The position numbers and the translations under genes were made by a program. A stretch of 64,000 bases of DNA from Novosphingobium sp. PhB165 (GTDB taxonomy: Bacteria > Pseudomonadota > Alphaproteobacteria > Sphingomonadales > Sphingomonadaceae): positions 1 through 64,000 of the forward strand of contig NZ_SLVB01000008.1 of the NCBI RefSeq assembly GCF_004341845.1, given 5' to 3'. The notes under the pieces were generated by a model that ran no database searches, was not told the DNA's origin, and saw only the letters and a list, made by a program, of their open reading frames with translations. Positions 50,876-60,686 of this stretch are shown here, piece after piece (position 1 is the first letter of the stretch; every line of letters begins with the position of its first letter).

Positions 50876-51895
50876 ATGTTCGGCCGGAAAATGTCTGAAT
50901 CCAATCGATTGACCCTCGTTACCGGCGTTTCAGGCTTCGTTGGCTCGGCAGTTGCCCGGGCGCTCTCCAGCCGTGGATTCCGGCTGCGCGGCCTTGCCCG
51001 CGCCGAGAGTTCCCGCGTGAACCTCGCTGGTTTTCCCGGTGAACTGGTCGAAGGCGATCTGCGCGACGCTGCTGCCATGGAGCGCGCGATGCAGGGCGTC
51101 GACACCCTGTTCCACGTCGCGGCAGACTACAGGCTTTGGGCGCCCGATCCGGAGGAGATCGTCCGCAACAATCTGTCCGGCACGCAAAGCGTCATGCAGG
51201 CAGCGCTGAAGGCCGGGGTGCCCCGGATCGTCTACACCAGCAGCGTCGCCACGCTCAAACCTTCGGACAGCGGTGCGGTGGACGAACGGGCCGTGGCAGC
51301 CCCCTCCGAAGCGATCGGCGCCTACAAGCGCAGCAAAGTGGTGGCCGAGCGGCTGGTGGAACGGATGGTGGCCGAACAGGGCCTCCCCGCCGTGATCGTC
51401 CAGCCATCCACCCCCATAGGCCCACGCGATGTCCGTCCCACGCCTACCGGGAGGATCATTGTCGAAGCCGCGCTGGGCAGGATGCCCGCCTATATCGATT
51501 CCGGCCTCAACCTTGCCCATGTCGACGACGTGGCCGAAGGGCATGTTCTGGCGCTGGAGAAAGGCAAGATCGGCGAACGCTATATCCTTGGCGGGCAGGA
51601 CGTGATGCTGGGCGACATTCTGGCCGAAATCGCGATCCGTCTCGGACGCAAGCCGCCCCGCGTGCGTCTGCCGCGCGCGCCGCTGATGCCGCTGGCCTGG
51701 GCTAACGAGTGCGTTGCGCGGCTGTCCGGCGGCGGCGAACCGTTCCTCACCATGGATTCGCTGCGTATGGGCAGGCACCGGATGTTCTTCAGTTCGGCCA
51801 AGGCCGAGCGCGAGCTGGGCTATTCCGCGCGGCCTTGGCAGCAGGCGATCGGCGACGCCATGAACTGGTTCCGGCAGGCGGAGATGATCCGATGA
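50876..51895 (+). CDS. hpnA: HpnA, hopanoid-associated sugar epimerase (SDR)
   Basis: A 339-residue extended short-chain dehydrogenase/reductase. The NAD(P) motif TLVTGVSGFVGSAVARAL lies near residue 15, and the catalytic triad regions are RIVYTSSVATLKPS (Ser) and IGAYKRSKVVAERLVE (YxxxK). HpnA belongs to the hopanoid side-chain set; its precise step is not settled. ATG 50876 and ATG 50891 are both in frame, and the latter gives the more usual family N-terminus. Its stop overlaps the hpnB ATG. First gene of a seven-gene plus-strand operon. Confidence 0.92.
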   Translation: MFGRKMSESNRLTLVTGVSGFVGSAVARALSSRGFRLRGLARAESSRVNLAGFPGELVEGDLRDAAAMERAMQGVDTLFHVAADYRLWAPDPEEIVRNNLSGTQSVMQAALKAGVPRIVYTSSVATLKPSDSGAVDERAVAAPSEAIGAYKRSKVVAERLVERMVAEQGLPAVIVQPSTPIGPRDVRPTPTGRIIVEAALGRMPAYIDSGLNLAHVDDVAEGHVLALEKGKIGERYILGGQDVMLGDILAEIAIRLGRKPPRVRLPRAPLMPLAWANECVARLSGGGEPFLTMDSLRMGRHRMFFSSAKAERELGYSARPWQQAIGDAMNWFRQAEMIR

Positions 51896-53034
51896 TCGCC
51901 CCCGATCCGGCAACAGGTCTGGGCATCGCTGTGCTGGCGATATGGCTGGGCCTGCTGCTGGGCCGTGATGGCTTCTGGATGACGCGGGAGCGGGACGACA
52001 GGCACTTGCCGCCTCCACCCTCGCAGTGGCCCGACGTGACGGCAGTCGTGCCCGCCCGCGACGAGGCAGACGTCATGGCCCGCTCCCTCGGCAGCCTTAT
52101 CGCGCAGGACTATCCCGGGCGTTTCCGCATCCTGCTGGTCGACGATTCCAGCAGTGACGGCACTGGCGCCGTGGCCCGCGCACTGGGATCGGATCGGGTC
52201 GAGGTGCTGACCGGCAAACCGCTGGCGCAGGGGTGGACCGGCAAGCTCTGGGCCTTGCAACAGGGCATCGAAAAGGCAGGAACCGCGCCTGTCTGGCTCT
52301 GGCTCACCGATGCAGACATTGCCCATGCTCCGGACACCTTGCGCACGCTGGTGACGCGGGGCGAGGCGAACCGCCTGTCACTGGTCAGCCTGATGGCCCG
52401 GCTGCGCTGCGAGACCTTTGCCGAACGGATGCTGGTGCCTGCCTTCGTGTTCTTCTTTCAGATGCTCTATCCGTTCGGTCAGGTGAACCGGCCGGGAAAG
52501 CTCGGCGCGGCGGCGGGCGGCTGCATGCTCGTGCGGCGCGCGGCGCTGGAGCAGGCGGGCGGCATCGGCGCGATCCGGGGGGCGCTGATCGACGATTGCA
52601 CGCTGGGCACGCTGCTCAAGCGGCAGGGGCCGGTCTGGCTGGGCCTGACCGACCGTTCCGTCAGCATTCGGCCCTATGAGGATTTTGCTTCCGTCGCCGC
52701 GATGATCTCGCGCTCGGCCTATGCCCAACTGCGCTATTCGCCCTGGCTGCTGGGCGCTACGCTGGCGGGATTGCTGCTGGTATACGGCGTACCGCCCCTC
52801 CTCGCCCTGTTCGGCCATGGGCTGGCGGACTGGCTGGGACTGGCAGCGTGGATGGCCATGGCCTTGTCTTTTCAGCCGGTGCTGCGCTTCTATCGTCGCA
52901 GCCCGCTTTGGGGACTCGCCTTGCCGGCAATCGCCGCCTTCTATGCGGGATGCACCTTGCTTTCGGCCTGGCAACATGCACGCGGGCGGGGAGGCATGTG
53001 GAAGGGCCGAGCGCAAGCAGGAGCGAAAAGCTGA
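51892..53034 (+). CDS. hpnB: HpnB, hopanoid-associated glycosyltransferase
   Basis: A 380-residue family 2 glycosyltransferase with an N-terminal helix (GLGIAVLAIWLGLLLGRDGF) and a nucleotide-sugar domain (DVTAVVPARDEADVMARSLG, ILLVDDSSSDGTGAVARA, WLWLTDADIAH with the DxD site). It also has RGALIDDCTLGTLLKRQG and C-terminal membrane helices. HpnB is a standard member of hopanoid clusters; it is associated with side-chain glycosylation, but the exact donor is unproven. Start ATG overlaps the hpnA stop (ATGA); the end overlaps hpnC (TGATG). Confidence 0.92.
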   Translation: MIAPDPATGLGIAVLAIWLGLLLGRDGFWMTRERDDRHLPPPPSQWPDVTAVVPARDEADVMARSLGSLIAQDYPGRFRILLVDDSSSDGTGAVARALGSDRVEVLTGKPLAQGWTGKLWALQQGIEKAGTAPVWLWLTDADIAHAPDTLRTLVTRGEANRLSLVSLMARLRCETFAERMLVPAFVFFFQMLYPFGQVNRPGKLGAAAGGCMLVRRAALEQAGGIGAIRGALIDDCTLGTLLKRQGPVWLGLTDRSVSIRPYEDFASVAAMISRSAYAQLRYSPWLLGATLAGLLLVYGVPPLLALFGHGLADWLGLAAWMAMALSFQPVLRFYRRSPLWGLALPAIAAFYAGCTLLSAWQHARGRGGMWKGRAQAGAKS

Positions 53035-53870
53035 TGGATGCGGCCATTCAGGCATCGGGCACGTTGTCGTCCGGCAAGGACCATCGCGGCGAGAATTTCC
53101 CCGTCGCCAGCCTGCTGGTCAAGGCGGAGTATCGCCCGCCGATCATGGCCTTCTACCGCTTCGCCCGGGCTGCGGACGATATTGCCGACCACCCTTCCGC
53201 CGCGCCAGAGGAAAAGCTGGCCCTGCTCGCCCGCATGCGCACCGGGCTGGACGGCGACGGCGCACCGGAAGCCATGGCATTGCGAGAGGCCATGGCGGCG
53301 CGGAGACTCGATCCGATCCACGCGCACGACCTGCTGGATGCCTTCGTCCGCGACGTCAGTGTAACGCGCTATGCCGATTGGGACGATCTTATCGGCTATT
53401 GCCGCTATTCGGCAATGCCGGTCGGGCGGTTCGTGCTCGACGTTCATGGCGAGGACAGGCAGCTCTGGCCCAAGAACGATGCGCTGTGCGCGGCTTTGCA
53501 GATCGTCAACCACCTTCAGGACTGCGGCAAGGATTATCGTATGCTCGACCGAGTCTATATTCCGCTCGACACTGGACTGGACGTGGCTGAACTGGGCGCG
53601 AGCAAGGCAAGCCAAGGCCTGCGCGCCATCATCGCCGATCTGGCCCGCCGGACGCGCGGCTTGCTCGATCAATCGGCGGACTTTGCAGCGCATGTCCGCG
53701 ACCGGCGACTGACGGCAGAAGTGGCGGTGATCCACCGGCTCGCCCGCAGCCTGACATACCGTCTGGAAGCCCGTGATCCGCTGAGCGAGCGCGTGCATCA
53801 CGGCAAAGTCGAAGCGCTGTTCCTGGCCGCCGGGGCCGCCCTCCCCGCTTTGCTGCGGCGGCCCGCATGA
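53034..53870 (+). CDS. hpnC: HpnC, hydroxysqualene synthase
   Basis: A 278-residue trans-isoprenyl-diphosphate enzyme of the squalene/phytoene synthase family. The first Asp-rich motif is FARAADDIADHPS; the second is modified (NHLQDCGKDYRMLDRVYIPL), as is usual for HpnC. It converts presqualene diphosphate, made by HpnD, into hydroxysqualene. The start ATG overlaps the hpnB stop and the end overlaps hpnD, so C and D are coupled. Confidence 0.94.
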   Translation: MDAAIQASGTLSSGKDHRGENFPVASLLVKAEYRPPIMAFYRFARAADDIADHPSAAPEEKLALLARMRTGLDGDGAPEAMALREAMAARRLDPIHAHDLLDAFVRDVSVTRYADWDDLIGYCRYSAMPVGRFVLDVHGEDRQLWPKNDALCAALQIVNHLQDCGKDYRMLDRVYIPLDTGLDVAELGASKASQGLRAIIADLARRTRGLLDQSADFAAHVRDRRLTAEVAVIHRLARSLTYRLEARDPLSERVHHGKVEALFLAAGAALPALLRRPA

Positions 53871-54694
53871 GCGAGGCGGCCATGGCGAACGGCGCCTCGC
53901 GCAGCTCATTCTACGCGGGCATGCGCGTGCTGCCCAAAGTCGAACGGAGCGCCATTTTTGCAGTCTACGACTTCTGCCGGATCGTCGACGACATTGCCGA
54001 CGACCAGCACGGCGACCGCGCTTCACGAGCACGCCAGCTGGACCAATGGCGCCGCGATCTCGACGCGCTCTATGCCGGGCGCGATGCCGGACAGGCCAAT
54101 TTCCTGGCCTCAGGCGTGGATCGCTTCGACCTTGATCGCCGGGACTTCGAAGCGGTGATCGACGGCATGGCGATGGATGTGGAGCGCGACATATGCTGGC
54201 CCAGCGAAGCGGAGCTGGATCTCTATTGCGACCGCGTCGCCTCCGCCGTGGGGCGGCTGTCCGTGCGCATTTTCGGCATGGAGCGGGAACCGGGCCTCGC
54301 CTTGGCCCACCACCTGGGCCGGGCGTTGCAGCTGACCAATATCCTGCGCGACATAGACGAGGATGCCGCCATCGGCCGCGTCTATATTCCGGCCGAGGCG
54401 CTGGCGGCAGCGGGGATCGTGCCGACCTCACCGCAACAGGTCGCAGCCGATCCGCGCATGGATCCGGCCGGCCGCTGGCTGGCGGCCCATGCCCAGCGGC
54501 ATTTCGACGAGGCGGGGCGGCTGCTCGCCTCTCGGCCGCGCGGCCTGCTGCTTGCGCCCCGACTAATGGAGAGCGCCTATGCACGGCTGCTCAGGCAGAT
54601 GCTTCTGGCCGGCTGGGCGCCGCCGCGAACACGCGTGCGCACCAACAAGGTCCGACTGATCCTGACCGTGGCGCGGCTGTTGGTGACGGGGTGA
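53867..54694 (+). CDS. hpnD: HpnD, presqualene diphosphate synthase
   Basis: A 275-residue squalene/phytoene synthase-family enzyme that condenses two farnesyl diphosphates to presqualene diphosphate. Both Asp-rich motifs are intact: FCRIVDDIADDQ and LTNILRDIDEDAAIGRVYIP. SSFYAGMRVLPKVERSAIFA is typical of the N-terminus. Overlaps hpnC by four bases and ends in a GTGA overlap with hpnE. Confidence 0.95.
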   Translation: MSEAAMANGASRSSFYAGMRVLPKVERSAIFAVYDFCRIVDDIADDQHGDRASRARQLDQWRRDLDALYAGRDAGQANFLASGVDRFDLDRRDFEAVIDGMAMDVERDICWPSEAELDLYCDRVASAVGRLSVRIFGMEREPGLALAHHLGRALQLTNILRDIDEDAAIGRVYIPAEALAAAGIVPTSPQQVAADPRMDPAGRWLAAHAQRHFDEAGRLLASRPRGLLLAPRLMESAYARLLRQMLLAGWAPPRTRVRTNKVRLILTVARLLVTG

Positions 54695-55947
54695 AGGCTG
54701 GACGGGCGATTGTTGTTGGGGCCGGTCTCGCGGGCCTTTCCGCCGCCGTTCGGCTGACCGAAGCGGGCGTGACCGTGCGCGTGATCGAAGCCGCGGCGCA
54801 GGCCGGGGGTCGCTGCCGCTCCTATCACGATCCGCAGATCGGCCTGACGATCGACAACGGCAATCATCTGGTGCTGGCCGGAAACGATGCAGTGCGCCGC
54901 TTTCGCGAAAGAGTGGGCGCCGACGAGCCACTGTCCGGGCCCGATCATGCGGATTTCCCCTTCGTGGACCTCACCCGTGACGAGCGCTGGACGGTTCGCA
55001 TCAATGACGGCACCGTGCCCTGGTGGGTTCTCTCCCGCAACCGACGCGTGCCGGGCACGGAGCTGAGAGACTATCTGGCTCTCGGCAAACTGCTTTCCGG
55101 CCACGGTGAAGAAACCGTGAGTGACCGGATCCACGCCACCGGTACGCTGTGGTCCCGAGTGCTCGATCCGGTGCTGCTGGCCATTCTCAACACGCCTGCC
55201 GCGAAGGGATCGGCAAAGCTGACGGCCGCCGTCATGCGCGAATCGCTGCTGCGCGGCGGACGAGCGAGCCTGCCGCGCATTGCCCATCCCAGTCTGGCCG
55301 CCGCTTTCATCGATCCGGCGCTGGGCTGGCTCGCTTCGCAAGGGGCGTCGGTCACGCTGGGTCGCCGTCTCCGGGGTATCGCGGTGGACGGCAACCGGGT
55401 CGCGGCACTGGACTGGGGGCAGGATCCGGAAGCGGTGCAAGAGGATGAAGCGATAGTGCTTGCCGTGCCGCCGACCGTCGCGGCGACGCTCCTGCCGGGA
55501 CTGACCGTGCCCGACGCCTTCCACGCTATCGTCAACGCACATTTCGCCGTGGCACCGCCTGCCGACGCTCCGCCGATGCTCGGCGTGTTGGGCGGCACGG
55601 CACAGTGGCTCTTCGCCTTTCCGGATCGCATTTCCGTCACGGTTTCGGCCGCCGATGGTCTGGTGGACATGGAGCGCGACGCCTTGGCCCAGCGGTTCTG
55701 GGACGATATCCAGTCTGCCTATCGCTCTTCGGCGCCCATGCCGCGCTGGCAGATCGTGAAAGAAAAGCGCGCAACCTTTTCCGCCACGCCGGAGCAAGAT
55801 GCCCGCCGTCCCGGCGCCAGAACGGCCTTTCGCAACCTGTTCCTCGCAGGCGACTGGACGCAGACCGGGCTGCCCGCCACGATAGAGGGCGCCATCCGCT
55901 CCGGCGAAACGGCGGCGCGACGGGTCATCGAACGGGTCGGAGCATAG
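54691..55947 (+). CDS. hpnE: HpnE, hydroxysqualene dehydroxylase (FAD-dependent)
   Basis: A 418-residue flavoprotein of the phytoene-desaturase-like family. The dinucleotide-binding motif AIVVGAGLAGLSAAVRLTEA lies at residues 6-25, then VIEAAAQAGGRCRS; the C-terminal FAD motif is LFLAGDWTQTGLPATIEGAI. It reduces hydroxysqualene to squalene, finishing the HpnCDE route. The GTG at 54691 overlapping the hpnD stop is the start; no ATG fits before the dinucleotide motif. Confidence 0.94.
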   Translation: MKAGRAIVVGAGLAGLSAAVRLTEAGVTVRVIEAAAQAGGRCRSYHDPQIGLTIDNGNHLVLAGNDAVRRFRERVGADEPLSGPDHADFPFVDLTRDERWTVRINDGTVPWWVLSRNRRVPGTELRDYLALGKLLSGHGEETVSDRIHATGTLWSRVLDPVLLAILNTPAAKGSAKLTAAVMRESLLRGGRASLPRIAHPSLAAAFIDPALGWLASQGASVTLGRRLRGIAVDGNRVAALDWGQDPEAVQEDEAIVLAVPPTVAATLLPGLTVPDAFHAIVNAHFAVAPPADAPPMLGVLGGTAQWLFAFPDRISVTVSAADGLVDMERDALAQRFWDDIQSAYRSSAPMPRWQIVKEKRATFSATPEQDARRPGARTAFRNLFLAGDWTQTGLPATIEGAIRSGETAARRVIERVGA

Positions 55948-55956
55948 GAGACCTCC

Positions 55957-57894
55957 ATGGCGACGCTTTCCGCATCCCATCCGTCGCTGGTTGATATCGA
56001 TGCGGCGGTCGACCGCGCCGCTGCTGCCCTTGCCAAAGTGCAGAGGCCGGACGGGCATTGGGTGTTCGAACTGGAGGCGGACTGCACGATTCCGGCCGAA
56101 TACGTGCTGCTGCGACATTATCTGGGCGAGCCCGTCGATACCCTGCTGGAAGCGAAGATCGCGCGCTATCTGCGCCGCATCCAGTCCGGCGAGCATCATG
56201 GCTGGGGCCTGTTTCATGCCGGACCCTTCGACGTCAGCGCCAGCATCAAGGCCTATTATGCGCTCAAGATGATCGGGGACGATGTAGACTCCCCGCACAT
56301 GGCCCGCGCCCGTGCTGCGATACTGTCGGCGGGTGGAGCGGAAGCGGCCAATGTCTTCACCCGCATCCAGCTCGCGCTGTTCGACGCCGGGCCATGGTCC
56401 GCAGTGCCGACGCTGCCACCCGAACTGATCCTGCTGCCGCGCTGGTTTCCGATCCACTTGTCCAAGATGTCCTATTGGGCGCGGACCGTGGTCGTCCCGC
56501 TACTGGTGCTCTGCGCGCGAAAGCCGGCCGCACGAAACGCCAAGGGCATCAAGGTCGACGAACTCTACACCGGCAAGGCCGCCTCGCGGCAGACGCAGGC
56601 CGCCGATCCCAAATGGCTCTGGACGACGGGCTTCAATACGCTGGACCGATTGCTGAAGCTGGGCGATGGGCTCTGGCCGCATAAACTGCGGCAGCGCGCC
56701 ATCGACACCTGCGTCGCATGGGTGAGCGAGCGCCTCAATGGCGAGGATGGTCTGGGCGCCATCTATCCGGCCATGGCGAACGGCGTGATGATGTTCGAAC
56801 TGATGGGCTATGCTGAAGATCACCCACATCGCGCCATCGCCCGCAAGTCCGTAGAAAACTTGCTCGTGATCGGTGAGGAGGAGGCCTATTGCCAGCCTTG
56901 TGTCTCGCCGGTGTGGGACACCGCCCTTGCCTGCCATGCGATGATGGAAGCGGGCGGGGAAACGAATGCTGCGCGGGCGGAAGCCGCGCTCGACTGGCTG
57001 AAACCACGCCAGATACTCGATGTCGCCGGTGACTGGGCGGAAGAACGGCCCGGCGTGCGCCCCGGCGGCTGGGCGTTCCAGTACAATAATGACCACTATC
57101 CCGACTTGGATGACACTGCCGTCGTGGTCATGGCCATGGACCGCGCGCAAGTCGCGGATCGCATGCCGATCGACCGGGGCGTCGAATGGACGGTTGGACT
57201 TCAGTCGATAAACGGCGGCTGGGGCGCCTTCGACGCCGACAACGCCTACGACTATCTCAACAACCTGCCCTTTGCCGACCACGGCGCGCTGCTCGACCCG
57301 CCGACCGCCGACGTATCGGCGCGCTGCGTATCGATGCTGGCACAACTGGGCGAGCCATTGGACAGCCCGCGCATGGCCGCCGCGCTGGATTATCTGCGCC
57401 GGGAACAGGAACCGGAGGGGAGCTGGTTCGGCCGCTGGGGCGTCAATCATATCTACGGCACGTGGTCGGTGCTCTGCGCCCTGAATGCGGCGGGACTGGA
57501 CGCCGCAGATCCGGCCGTGGACACAGCGGCGCGGTGGCTCAAACGGATCCAGAACGCGGACGGCGGGTGGGGAGAGAGTTGCGACAGCTATGCGCTGGAC
57601 CGCAAGGGGCACGTCCCGGCTCCGTCCACCGCCTCGCAAACGGCCTGGGCCATGCTGGGCCTGATGGCCGCAGGCGACGTGGACAGCGACGCTGTCGAAC
57701 GCGGGGCGGCATGGCTGATGGACAATCAGGATGCGGACGGCCTCTGGGGGCAGGAACACTATACCGGCGGCGGCTTTCCGCGCGTGTTCTACCTCCGCTA
57801 TCACGGCTATCCCAAGTATTTCCCGCTCTTGGCGATGGCCCGCTACCGCAATCTCAAGCGCTCCAACGCGCGCCGCGTCACGGCCGGAATGTGA
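55957..57894 (+). CDS. shc: Squalene-hopene cyclase
   Basis: A 645-residue class II triterpene cyclase (HpnF) that folds squalene to hopene and diplopterol. The protonating DxDD motif is DLDDTAVV (residues 383-386). Several QW repeats are visible, including QSINGGWGAFD, EPEGSWFGRWGVNHIYGTWS, NADGGWGES and QDADGLWGQEH, near the usual family length. The start follows a GGAGACC ribosome-like site; nine bases separate it from hpnE. Its stop overlaps the hpnG GTG. Confidence 0.96.
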   Translation: MATLSASHPSLVDIDAAVDRAAAALAKVQRPDGHWVFELEADCTIPAEYVLLRHYLGEPVDTLLEAKIARYLRRIQSGEHHGWGLFHAGPFDVSASIKAYYALKMIGDDVDSPHMARARAAILSAGGAEAANVFTRIQLALFDAGPWSAVPTLPPELILLPRWFPIHLSKMSYWARTVVVPLLVLCARKPAARNAKGIKVDELYTGKAASRQTQAADPKWLWTTGFNTLDRLLKLGDGLWPHKLRQRAIDTCVAWVSERLNGEDGLGAIYPAMANGVMMFELMGYAEDHPHRAIARKSVENLLVIGEEEAYCQPCVSPVWDTALACHAMMEAGGETNAARAEAALDWLKPRQILDVAGDWAEERPGVRPGGWAFQYNNDHYPDLDDTAVVVMAMDRAQVADRMPIDRGVEWTVGLQSINGGWGAFDADNAYDYLNNLPFADHGALLDPPTADVSARCVSMLAQLGEPLDSPRMAAALDYLRREQEPEGSWFGRWGVNHIYGTWSVLCALNAAGLDAADPAVDTAARWLKRIQNADGGWGESCDSYALDRKGHVPAPSTASQTAWAMLGLMAAGDVDSDAVERGAAWLMDNQDADGLWGQEHYTGGGFPRVFYLRYHGYPKYFPLLAMARYRNLKRSNARRVTAGM

Positions 57895-58535
57895 CGCTGC
57901 TGATCGCCTGCGGACTGAAGCGCGAGGCGCGCCTTTTCGACCTGCCCGGCCGCAATGTGTTCGTGGTGGCAGGCGGGGGCGACTCGGCGCGATTGGAGCG
58001 GGAACTGGACGATCTTGCCGAAACCCATCCCGGCATCATCCTGTCCTGCGGCATTGCGGGCGCACTGTCTCGGGCATTGCGATCGGGCGATCTTATCGTC
58101 GATGGGGACAGCACGCTGGTCGATCGCTTGCGGCAAGACTTGCCCCACGCGATTTCCGGCGCGATCTGCGGCAGCGACACGATTGTAGCGACCGCTGCCG
58201 GAAAGCGGGATTTGGCCCGGCAGAGCGGCGCCATTGCCGCCGACATGGAAAGCCATATCGCCCGGAGGGTTGCCATGCGCAGGCAACTGCCCTTCGCGGC
58301 GATCCGCGTGATTGCCGATTGTGCCGAGGATGACCTGCCGCCCGCAGCGTTAGTCGGGATGCGTCCCGATGGCGGTCTGGCGCTGGGCGCGGTGCTGCTT
58401 TCGCTTGCGCGCCGCCCCGGCCAACTACCAGCGCTTCTTCATACCGGGCGGCAGACCGATCAGGCGCTACGCCGCCTGTCGGACGCTTTTGACACGCTTA
58501 TCCGTGCGGGGTTCGATCGTCTCGATCTGGCGTAA
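57891..58535 (+). CDS. hpnG: HpnG, adenosylhopane nucleosidase/phosphorylase
   Basis: A 214-residue protein of the nucleoside phosphorylase family (PNP/UDP-like). ILSCGIAGALSRALRSGDLI is the glycine-rich core, then AADMESHIARRVAMRRQLPF with the family Glu-Ser, and AAIRVIADCAEDDLPPAALV. It releases adenine from adenosylhopane made by HpnH. The start is the GTG in the shc stop codon (GTGA). Last gene of the hpnABCDEFG operon; it converges with hpnH six bases downstream, and no terminator hairpin is seen. Confidence 0.93.
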   Translation: MTLLIACGLKREARLFDLPGRNVFVVAGGGDSARLERELDDLAETHPGIILSCGIAGALSRALRSGDLIVDGDSTLVDRLRQDLPHAISGAICGSDTIVATAAGKRDLARQSGAIAADMESHIARRVAMRRQLPFAAIRVIADCAEDDLPPAALVGMRPDGGLALGAVLLSLARRPGQLPALLHTGRQTDQALRRLSDAFDTLIRAGFDRLDLA

Positions 58536-58541
58536 GGCGAC

Positions 58542-59687
58542 TCAGCCCCTGCCCGCGACATGCTTTGCCGCAGCGGGATCGGCAGCCTTGATCTTCGCCA
58601 GTTCCCGTTCGACGTGGGACGAATAGACCTGATCTGCAGGCCTCTGGTGCGAAAGGTCGATATCGGGTGCCATGTCCCCTTCCGTGCGCACACCCTTGCG
58701 CGCAAGCGACAGCATCTTGAGCGGATGGCGGATCGCATCGGTGGCGGCCGTCCCCTCAAAACCGCAATGCGTCATGCAATTGGCGCATTTTTCGTACTTG
58801 CCGACACCGTATTGCTCCCAATCGGTGCCTTCCATCAGTTCCCGGAAGCTATCGACATAGCCTTCGCCCACCAGATAGCACGGCTTTTGCCAGCCGAAGA
58901 CTGTGCGCAGCGGCATCGACCAGGGAGTGCATTCGTAGGTCTGGTTGCCGGCCAGAAAATCGAGGAATAGCGGCGAGTTGGTGAACGTCCAGGCCTTACC
59001 GCCCTGCCCCCGGCTGAAGACATTGCGGAAGAACTTTTTGGTGCGTTCGCGGTTGAGGAAGTGTTCCTGATCCGCCGCTCGTTCATAGGCATAGCCAGGC
59101 GAAACGGTGATTTCGACGCCAAGGGTCTCCATCTGGTCGAAAAAGGCCGCGAGCCGCGCGGGATCCGCGCCTTCAAACACTGTGCAGTTCACCTGCACGC
59201 GAAATCCCTTGGATTTCGCGAGGTGAATGGCCTCAATCGCGACGTCGTAAGTGCCGTCCAGATCGACGGCTTCGTCGTGCATCTGCCTGTCGCCATCGAG
59301 ATGGATCGACCATGTGAAGAAAGGCGAAGGCCGATAATCGCCGATCTTCTTCTTGAGCAACAGGGCGTTGGTGCACAGGATCACCAGCTTCTTGCGTGCA
59401 ATGAAGCCTTCCACAATACGCGGCATGTCCCGGTGGAGCAGCGGTTCGCCGCCCGCGATGGACACTGCAGGCGCGCCGCATTCCTCGATCGCCTCCATGC
59501 ACTGATCGTAGCTGAGGCGCTGATTGAGAATGGCGTCGGGATAATCGATCTTGCCGCAACCGGGGCAGGCGAGGTTGCAGCGAAGCAGCGGTTCCAGCAT
59601 CAGCACCAGCGGATACTTCCCGCCCCGGATGTGCCGGCTGAGCGTATAGGCGCCGATGCGCGCCACCTGAGACAAGGGCAGGCCCAT
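58542..59687 (-). CDS. hpnH: HpnH, radical SAM adenosylhopane synthase
   Basis: A 381-residue radical SAM enzyme that adds the 5'-deoxyadenosyl radical to diploptene, the first side-chain step. The [4Fe-4S] ligands are Cys37, Cys41, Cys44 (LLRCNLACPGCGKIDYP), followed by SIAGGEPLLHRDM (GGE motif). Further cysteines in YEKCANCMTHCGFEGT near the C-terminus resemble an auxiliary cluster site. It lies ten bases downstream of ispH on the same strand, forming a two-gene unit. Confidence 0.95.
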   Translation of the reverse strand: MGLPLSQVARIGAYTLSRHIRGGKYPLVLMLEPLLRCNLACPGCGKIDYPDAILNQRLSYDQCMEAIEECGAPAVSIAGGEPLLHRDMPRIVEGFIARKKLVILCTNALLLKKKIGDYRPSPFFTWSIHLDGDRQMHDEAVDLDGTYDVAIEAIHLAKSKGFRVQVNCTVFEGADPARLAAFFDQMETLGVEITVSPGYAYERAADQEHFLNRERTKKFFRNVFSRGQGGKAWTFTNSPLFLDFLAGNQTYECTPWSMPLRTVFGWQKPCYLVGEGYVDSFRELMEGTDWEQYGVGKYEKCANCMTHCGFEGTAATDAIRHPLKMLSLARKGVRTEGDMAPDIDLSHQRPADQVYSSHVERELAKIKAADPAAAKHVAGRG

Positions 59688-59696
59688 GAAAGTCTC

Positions 59697-60686
59697 CTAT
59701 TCCGCGGCCGGGGCGGCCGGGTAGCGTAGCGCAGGGGGCAGGCGGAACTGGATGGTTTCCTTCACCCCCTCCAGTTCGGAAACCGCAACCGGGCGAAGCG
59801 CGCTGAGAGCAGTGATCACACTGTCGATCAGTTCGTCGGGCGCGGATGCGCCGGCGGTAATGCCCACCGTCCGCACATTATCCAGCCATTGCGGATCGAT
59901 GGCGCTGCCATCGTCGATAAGGTGGCTTTCCACGCCCATTTCCGTGCCGATTTCCCGCAACCGCATCGAATTGGAACTGTTGCGCGCGCCGACAACCAGC
60001 AGCAGGTCGCTGATCGAGGCCAGTTCGCGCACCGCCGTCTGGCGGTTTTGCGTGGCATAACAGATATCGCTGACCTCGGGCCCGGCCACATCGACGAAGC
60101 GTTCATGCAGCGCGGCAATCACGCTGCGCGTATCGTCGATGCTGAGCGTGGTCTGCGTGACGTAAGCCAGCGGAACATCCTCGCCCAGCGGCAGCGCCAT
60201 GACATCTTCGGGCGTGGAGACGAGGTGGATCGGCGCCTCGATCTGGCCCATCGTGCCAATCACCTCGGCATGGCCGGGGTGGCCGATCAGGACCAGCGTT
60301 CGCCCGGCCTTGGCGTAACGGCGGCCCTGAAAATGGACTTTGGTCACCAATGGACACGTCGCGTCGATGGTCGGCAGGTTGCGTTCCCGCGCCTCATCTT
60401 CAACCGTGCGGGCAACGCCGTGCGCGCTGAAGATCGTCATGGCACCGGACGGGATTTCGGACAGTTCGTCCACGAAAACCGCGCCCTTGCTCCGCAATTG
60501 ATCGACAACATGTTTGTTGTGGACGATCTCGTGCCGGACATAGACCGGCGCGCCGTAGCGTTCGAGCGCGCGTTCGACGATTTCGATGGCCCGCGTAACA
60601 CCCGCGCAAAAGCCGCGCGGGTTGGCGAGCACTATCTGCAACGGTTCGCCTACGTTGGAATTCGGACTATCCGCTACCACCGACAT
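59697..60686 (-). CDS. ispH: 4-hydroxy-3-methylbut-2-enyl diphosphate reductase
   Basis: A 329-residue iron-sulfur enzyme that makes IPP and DMAPP in the last MEP-pathway step, the precursors of squalene. Cluster cysteines are Cys27 (NPRGFCAGVTRAIEI), TIDATCPLVTKVH and SDICYATQNRQTAV. HEIVHNKHVVDQLRSKG and GARNSSNSMRLREI are family motifs. ATG 60686 gives a normal family N-terminus, but AAGGGAG abuts it; longer starts (60770, 60902) have no ribosome site. Its pairing with hpnH couples precursor supply to hopanoid synthesis; it may be a second ispH copy in the genome. Confidence 0.9.
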   Translation of the reverse strand: MSVVADSPNSNVGEPLQIVLANPRGFCAGVTRAIEIVERALERYGAPVYVRHEIVHNKHVVDQLRSKGAVFVDELSEIPSGAMTIFSAHGVARTVEDEARERNLPTIDATCPLVTKVHFQGRRYAKAGRTLVLIGHPGHAEVIGTMGQIEAPIHLVSTPEDVMALPLGEDVPLAYVTQTTLSIDDTRSVIAALHERFVDVAGPEVSDICYATQNRQTAVRELASISDLLLVVGARNSSNSMRLREIGTEMGVESHLIDDGSAIDPQWLDNVRTVGITAGASAPDELIDSVITALSALRPVAVSELEGVKETIQFRLPPALRYPAAPAAE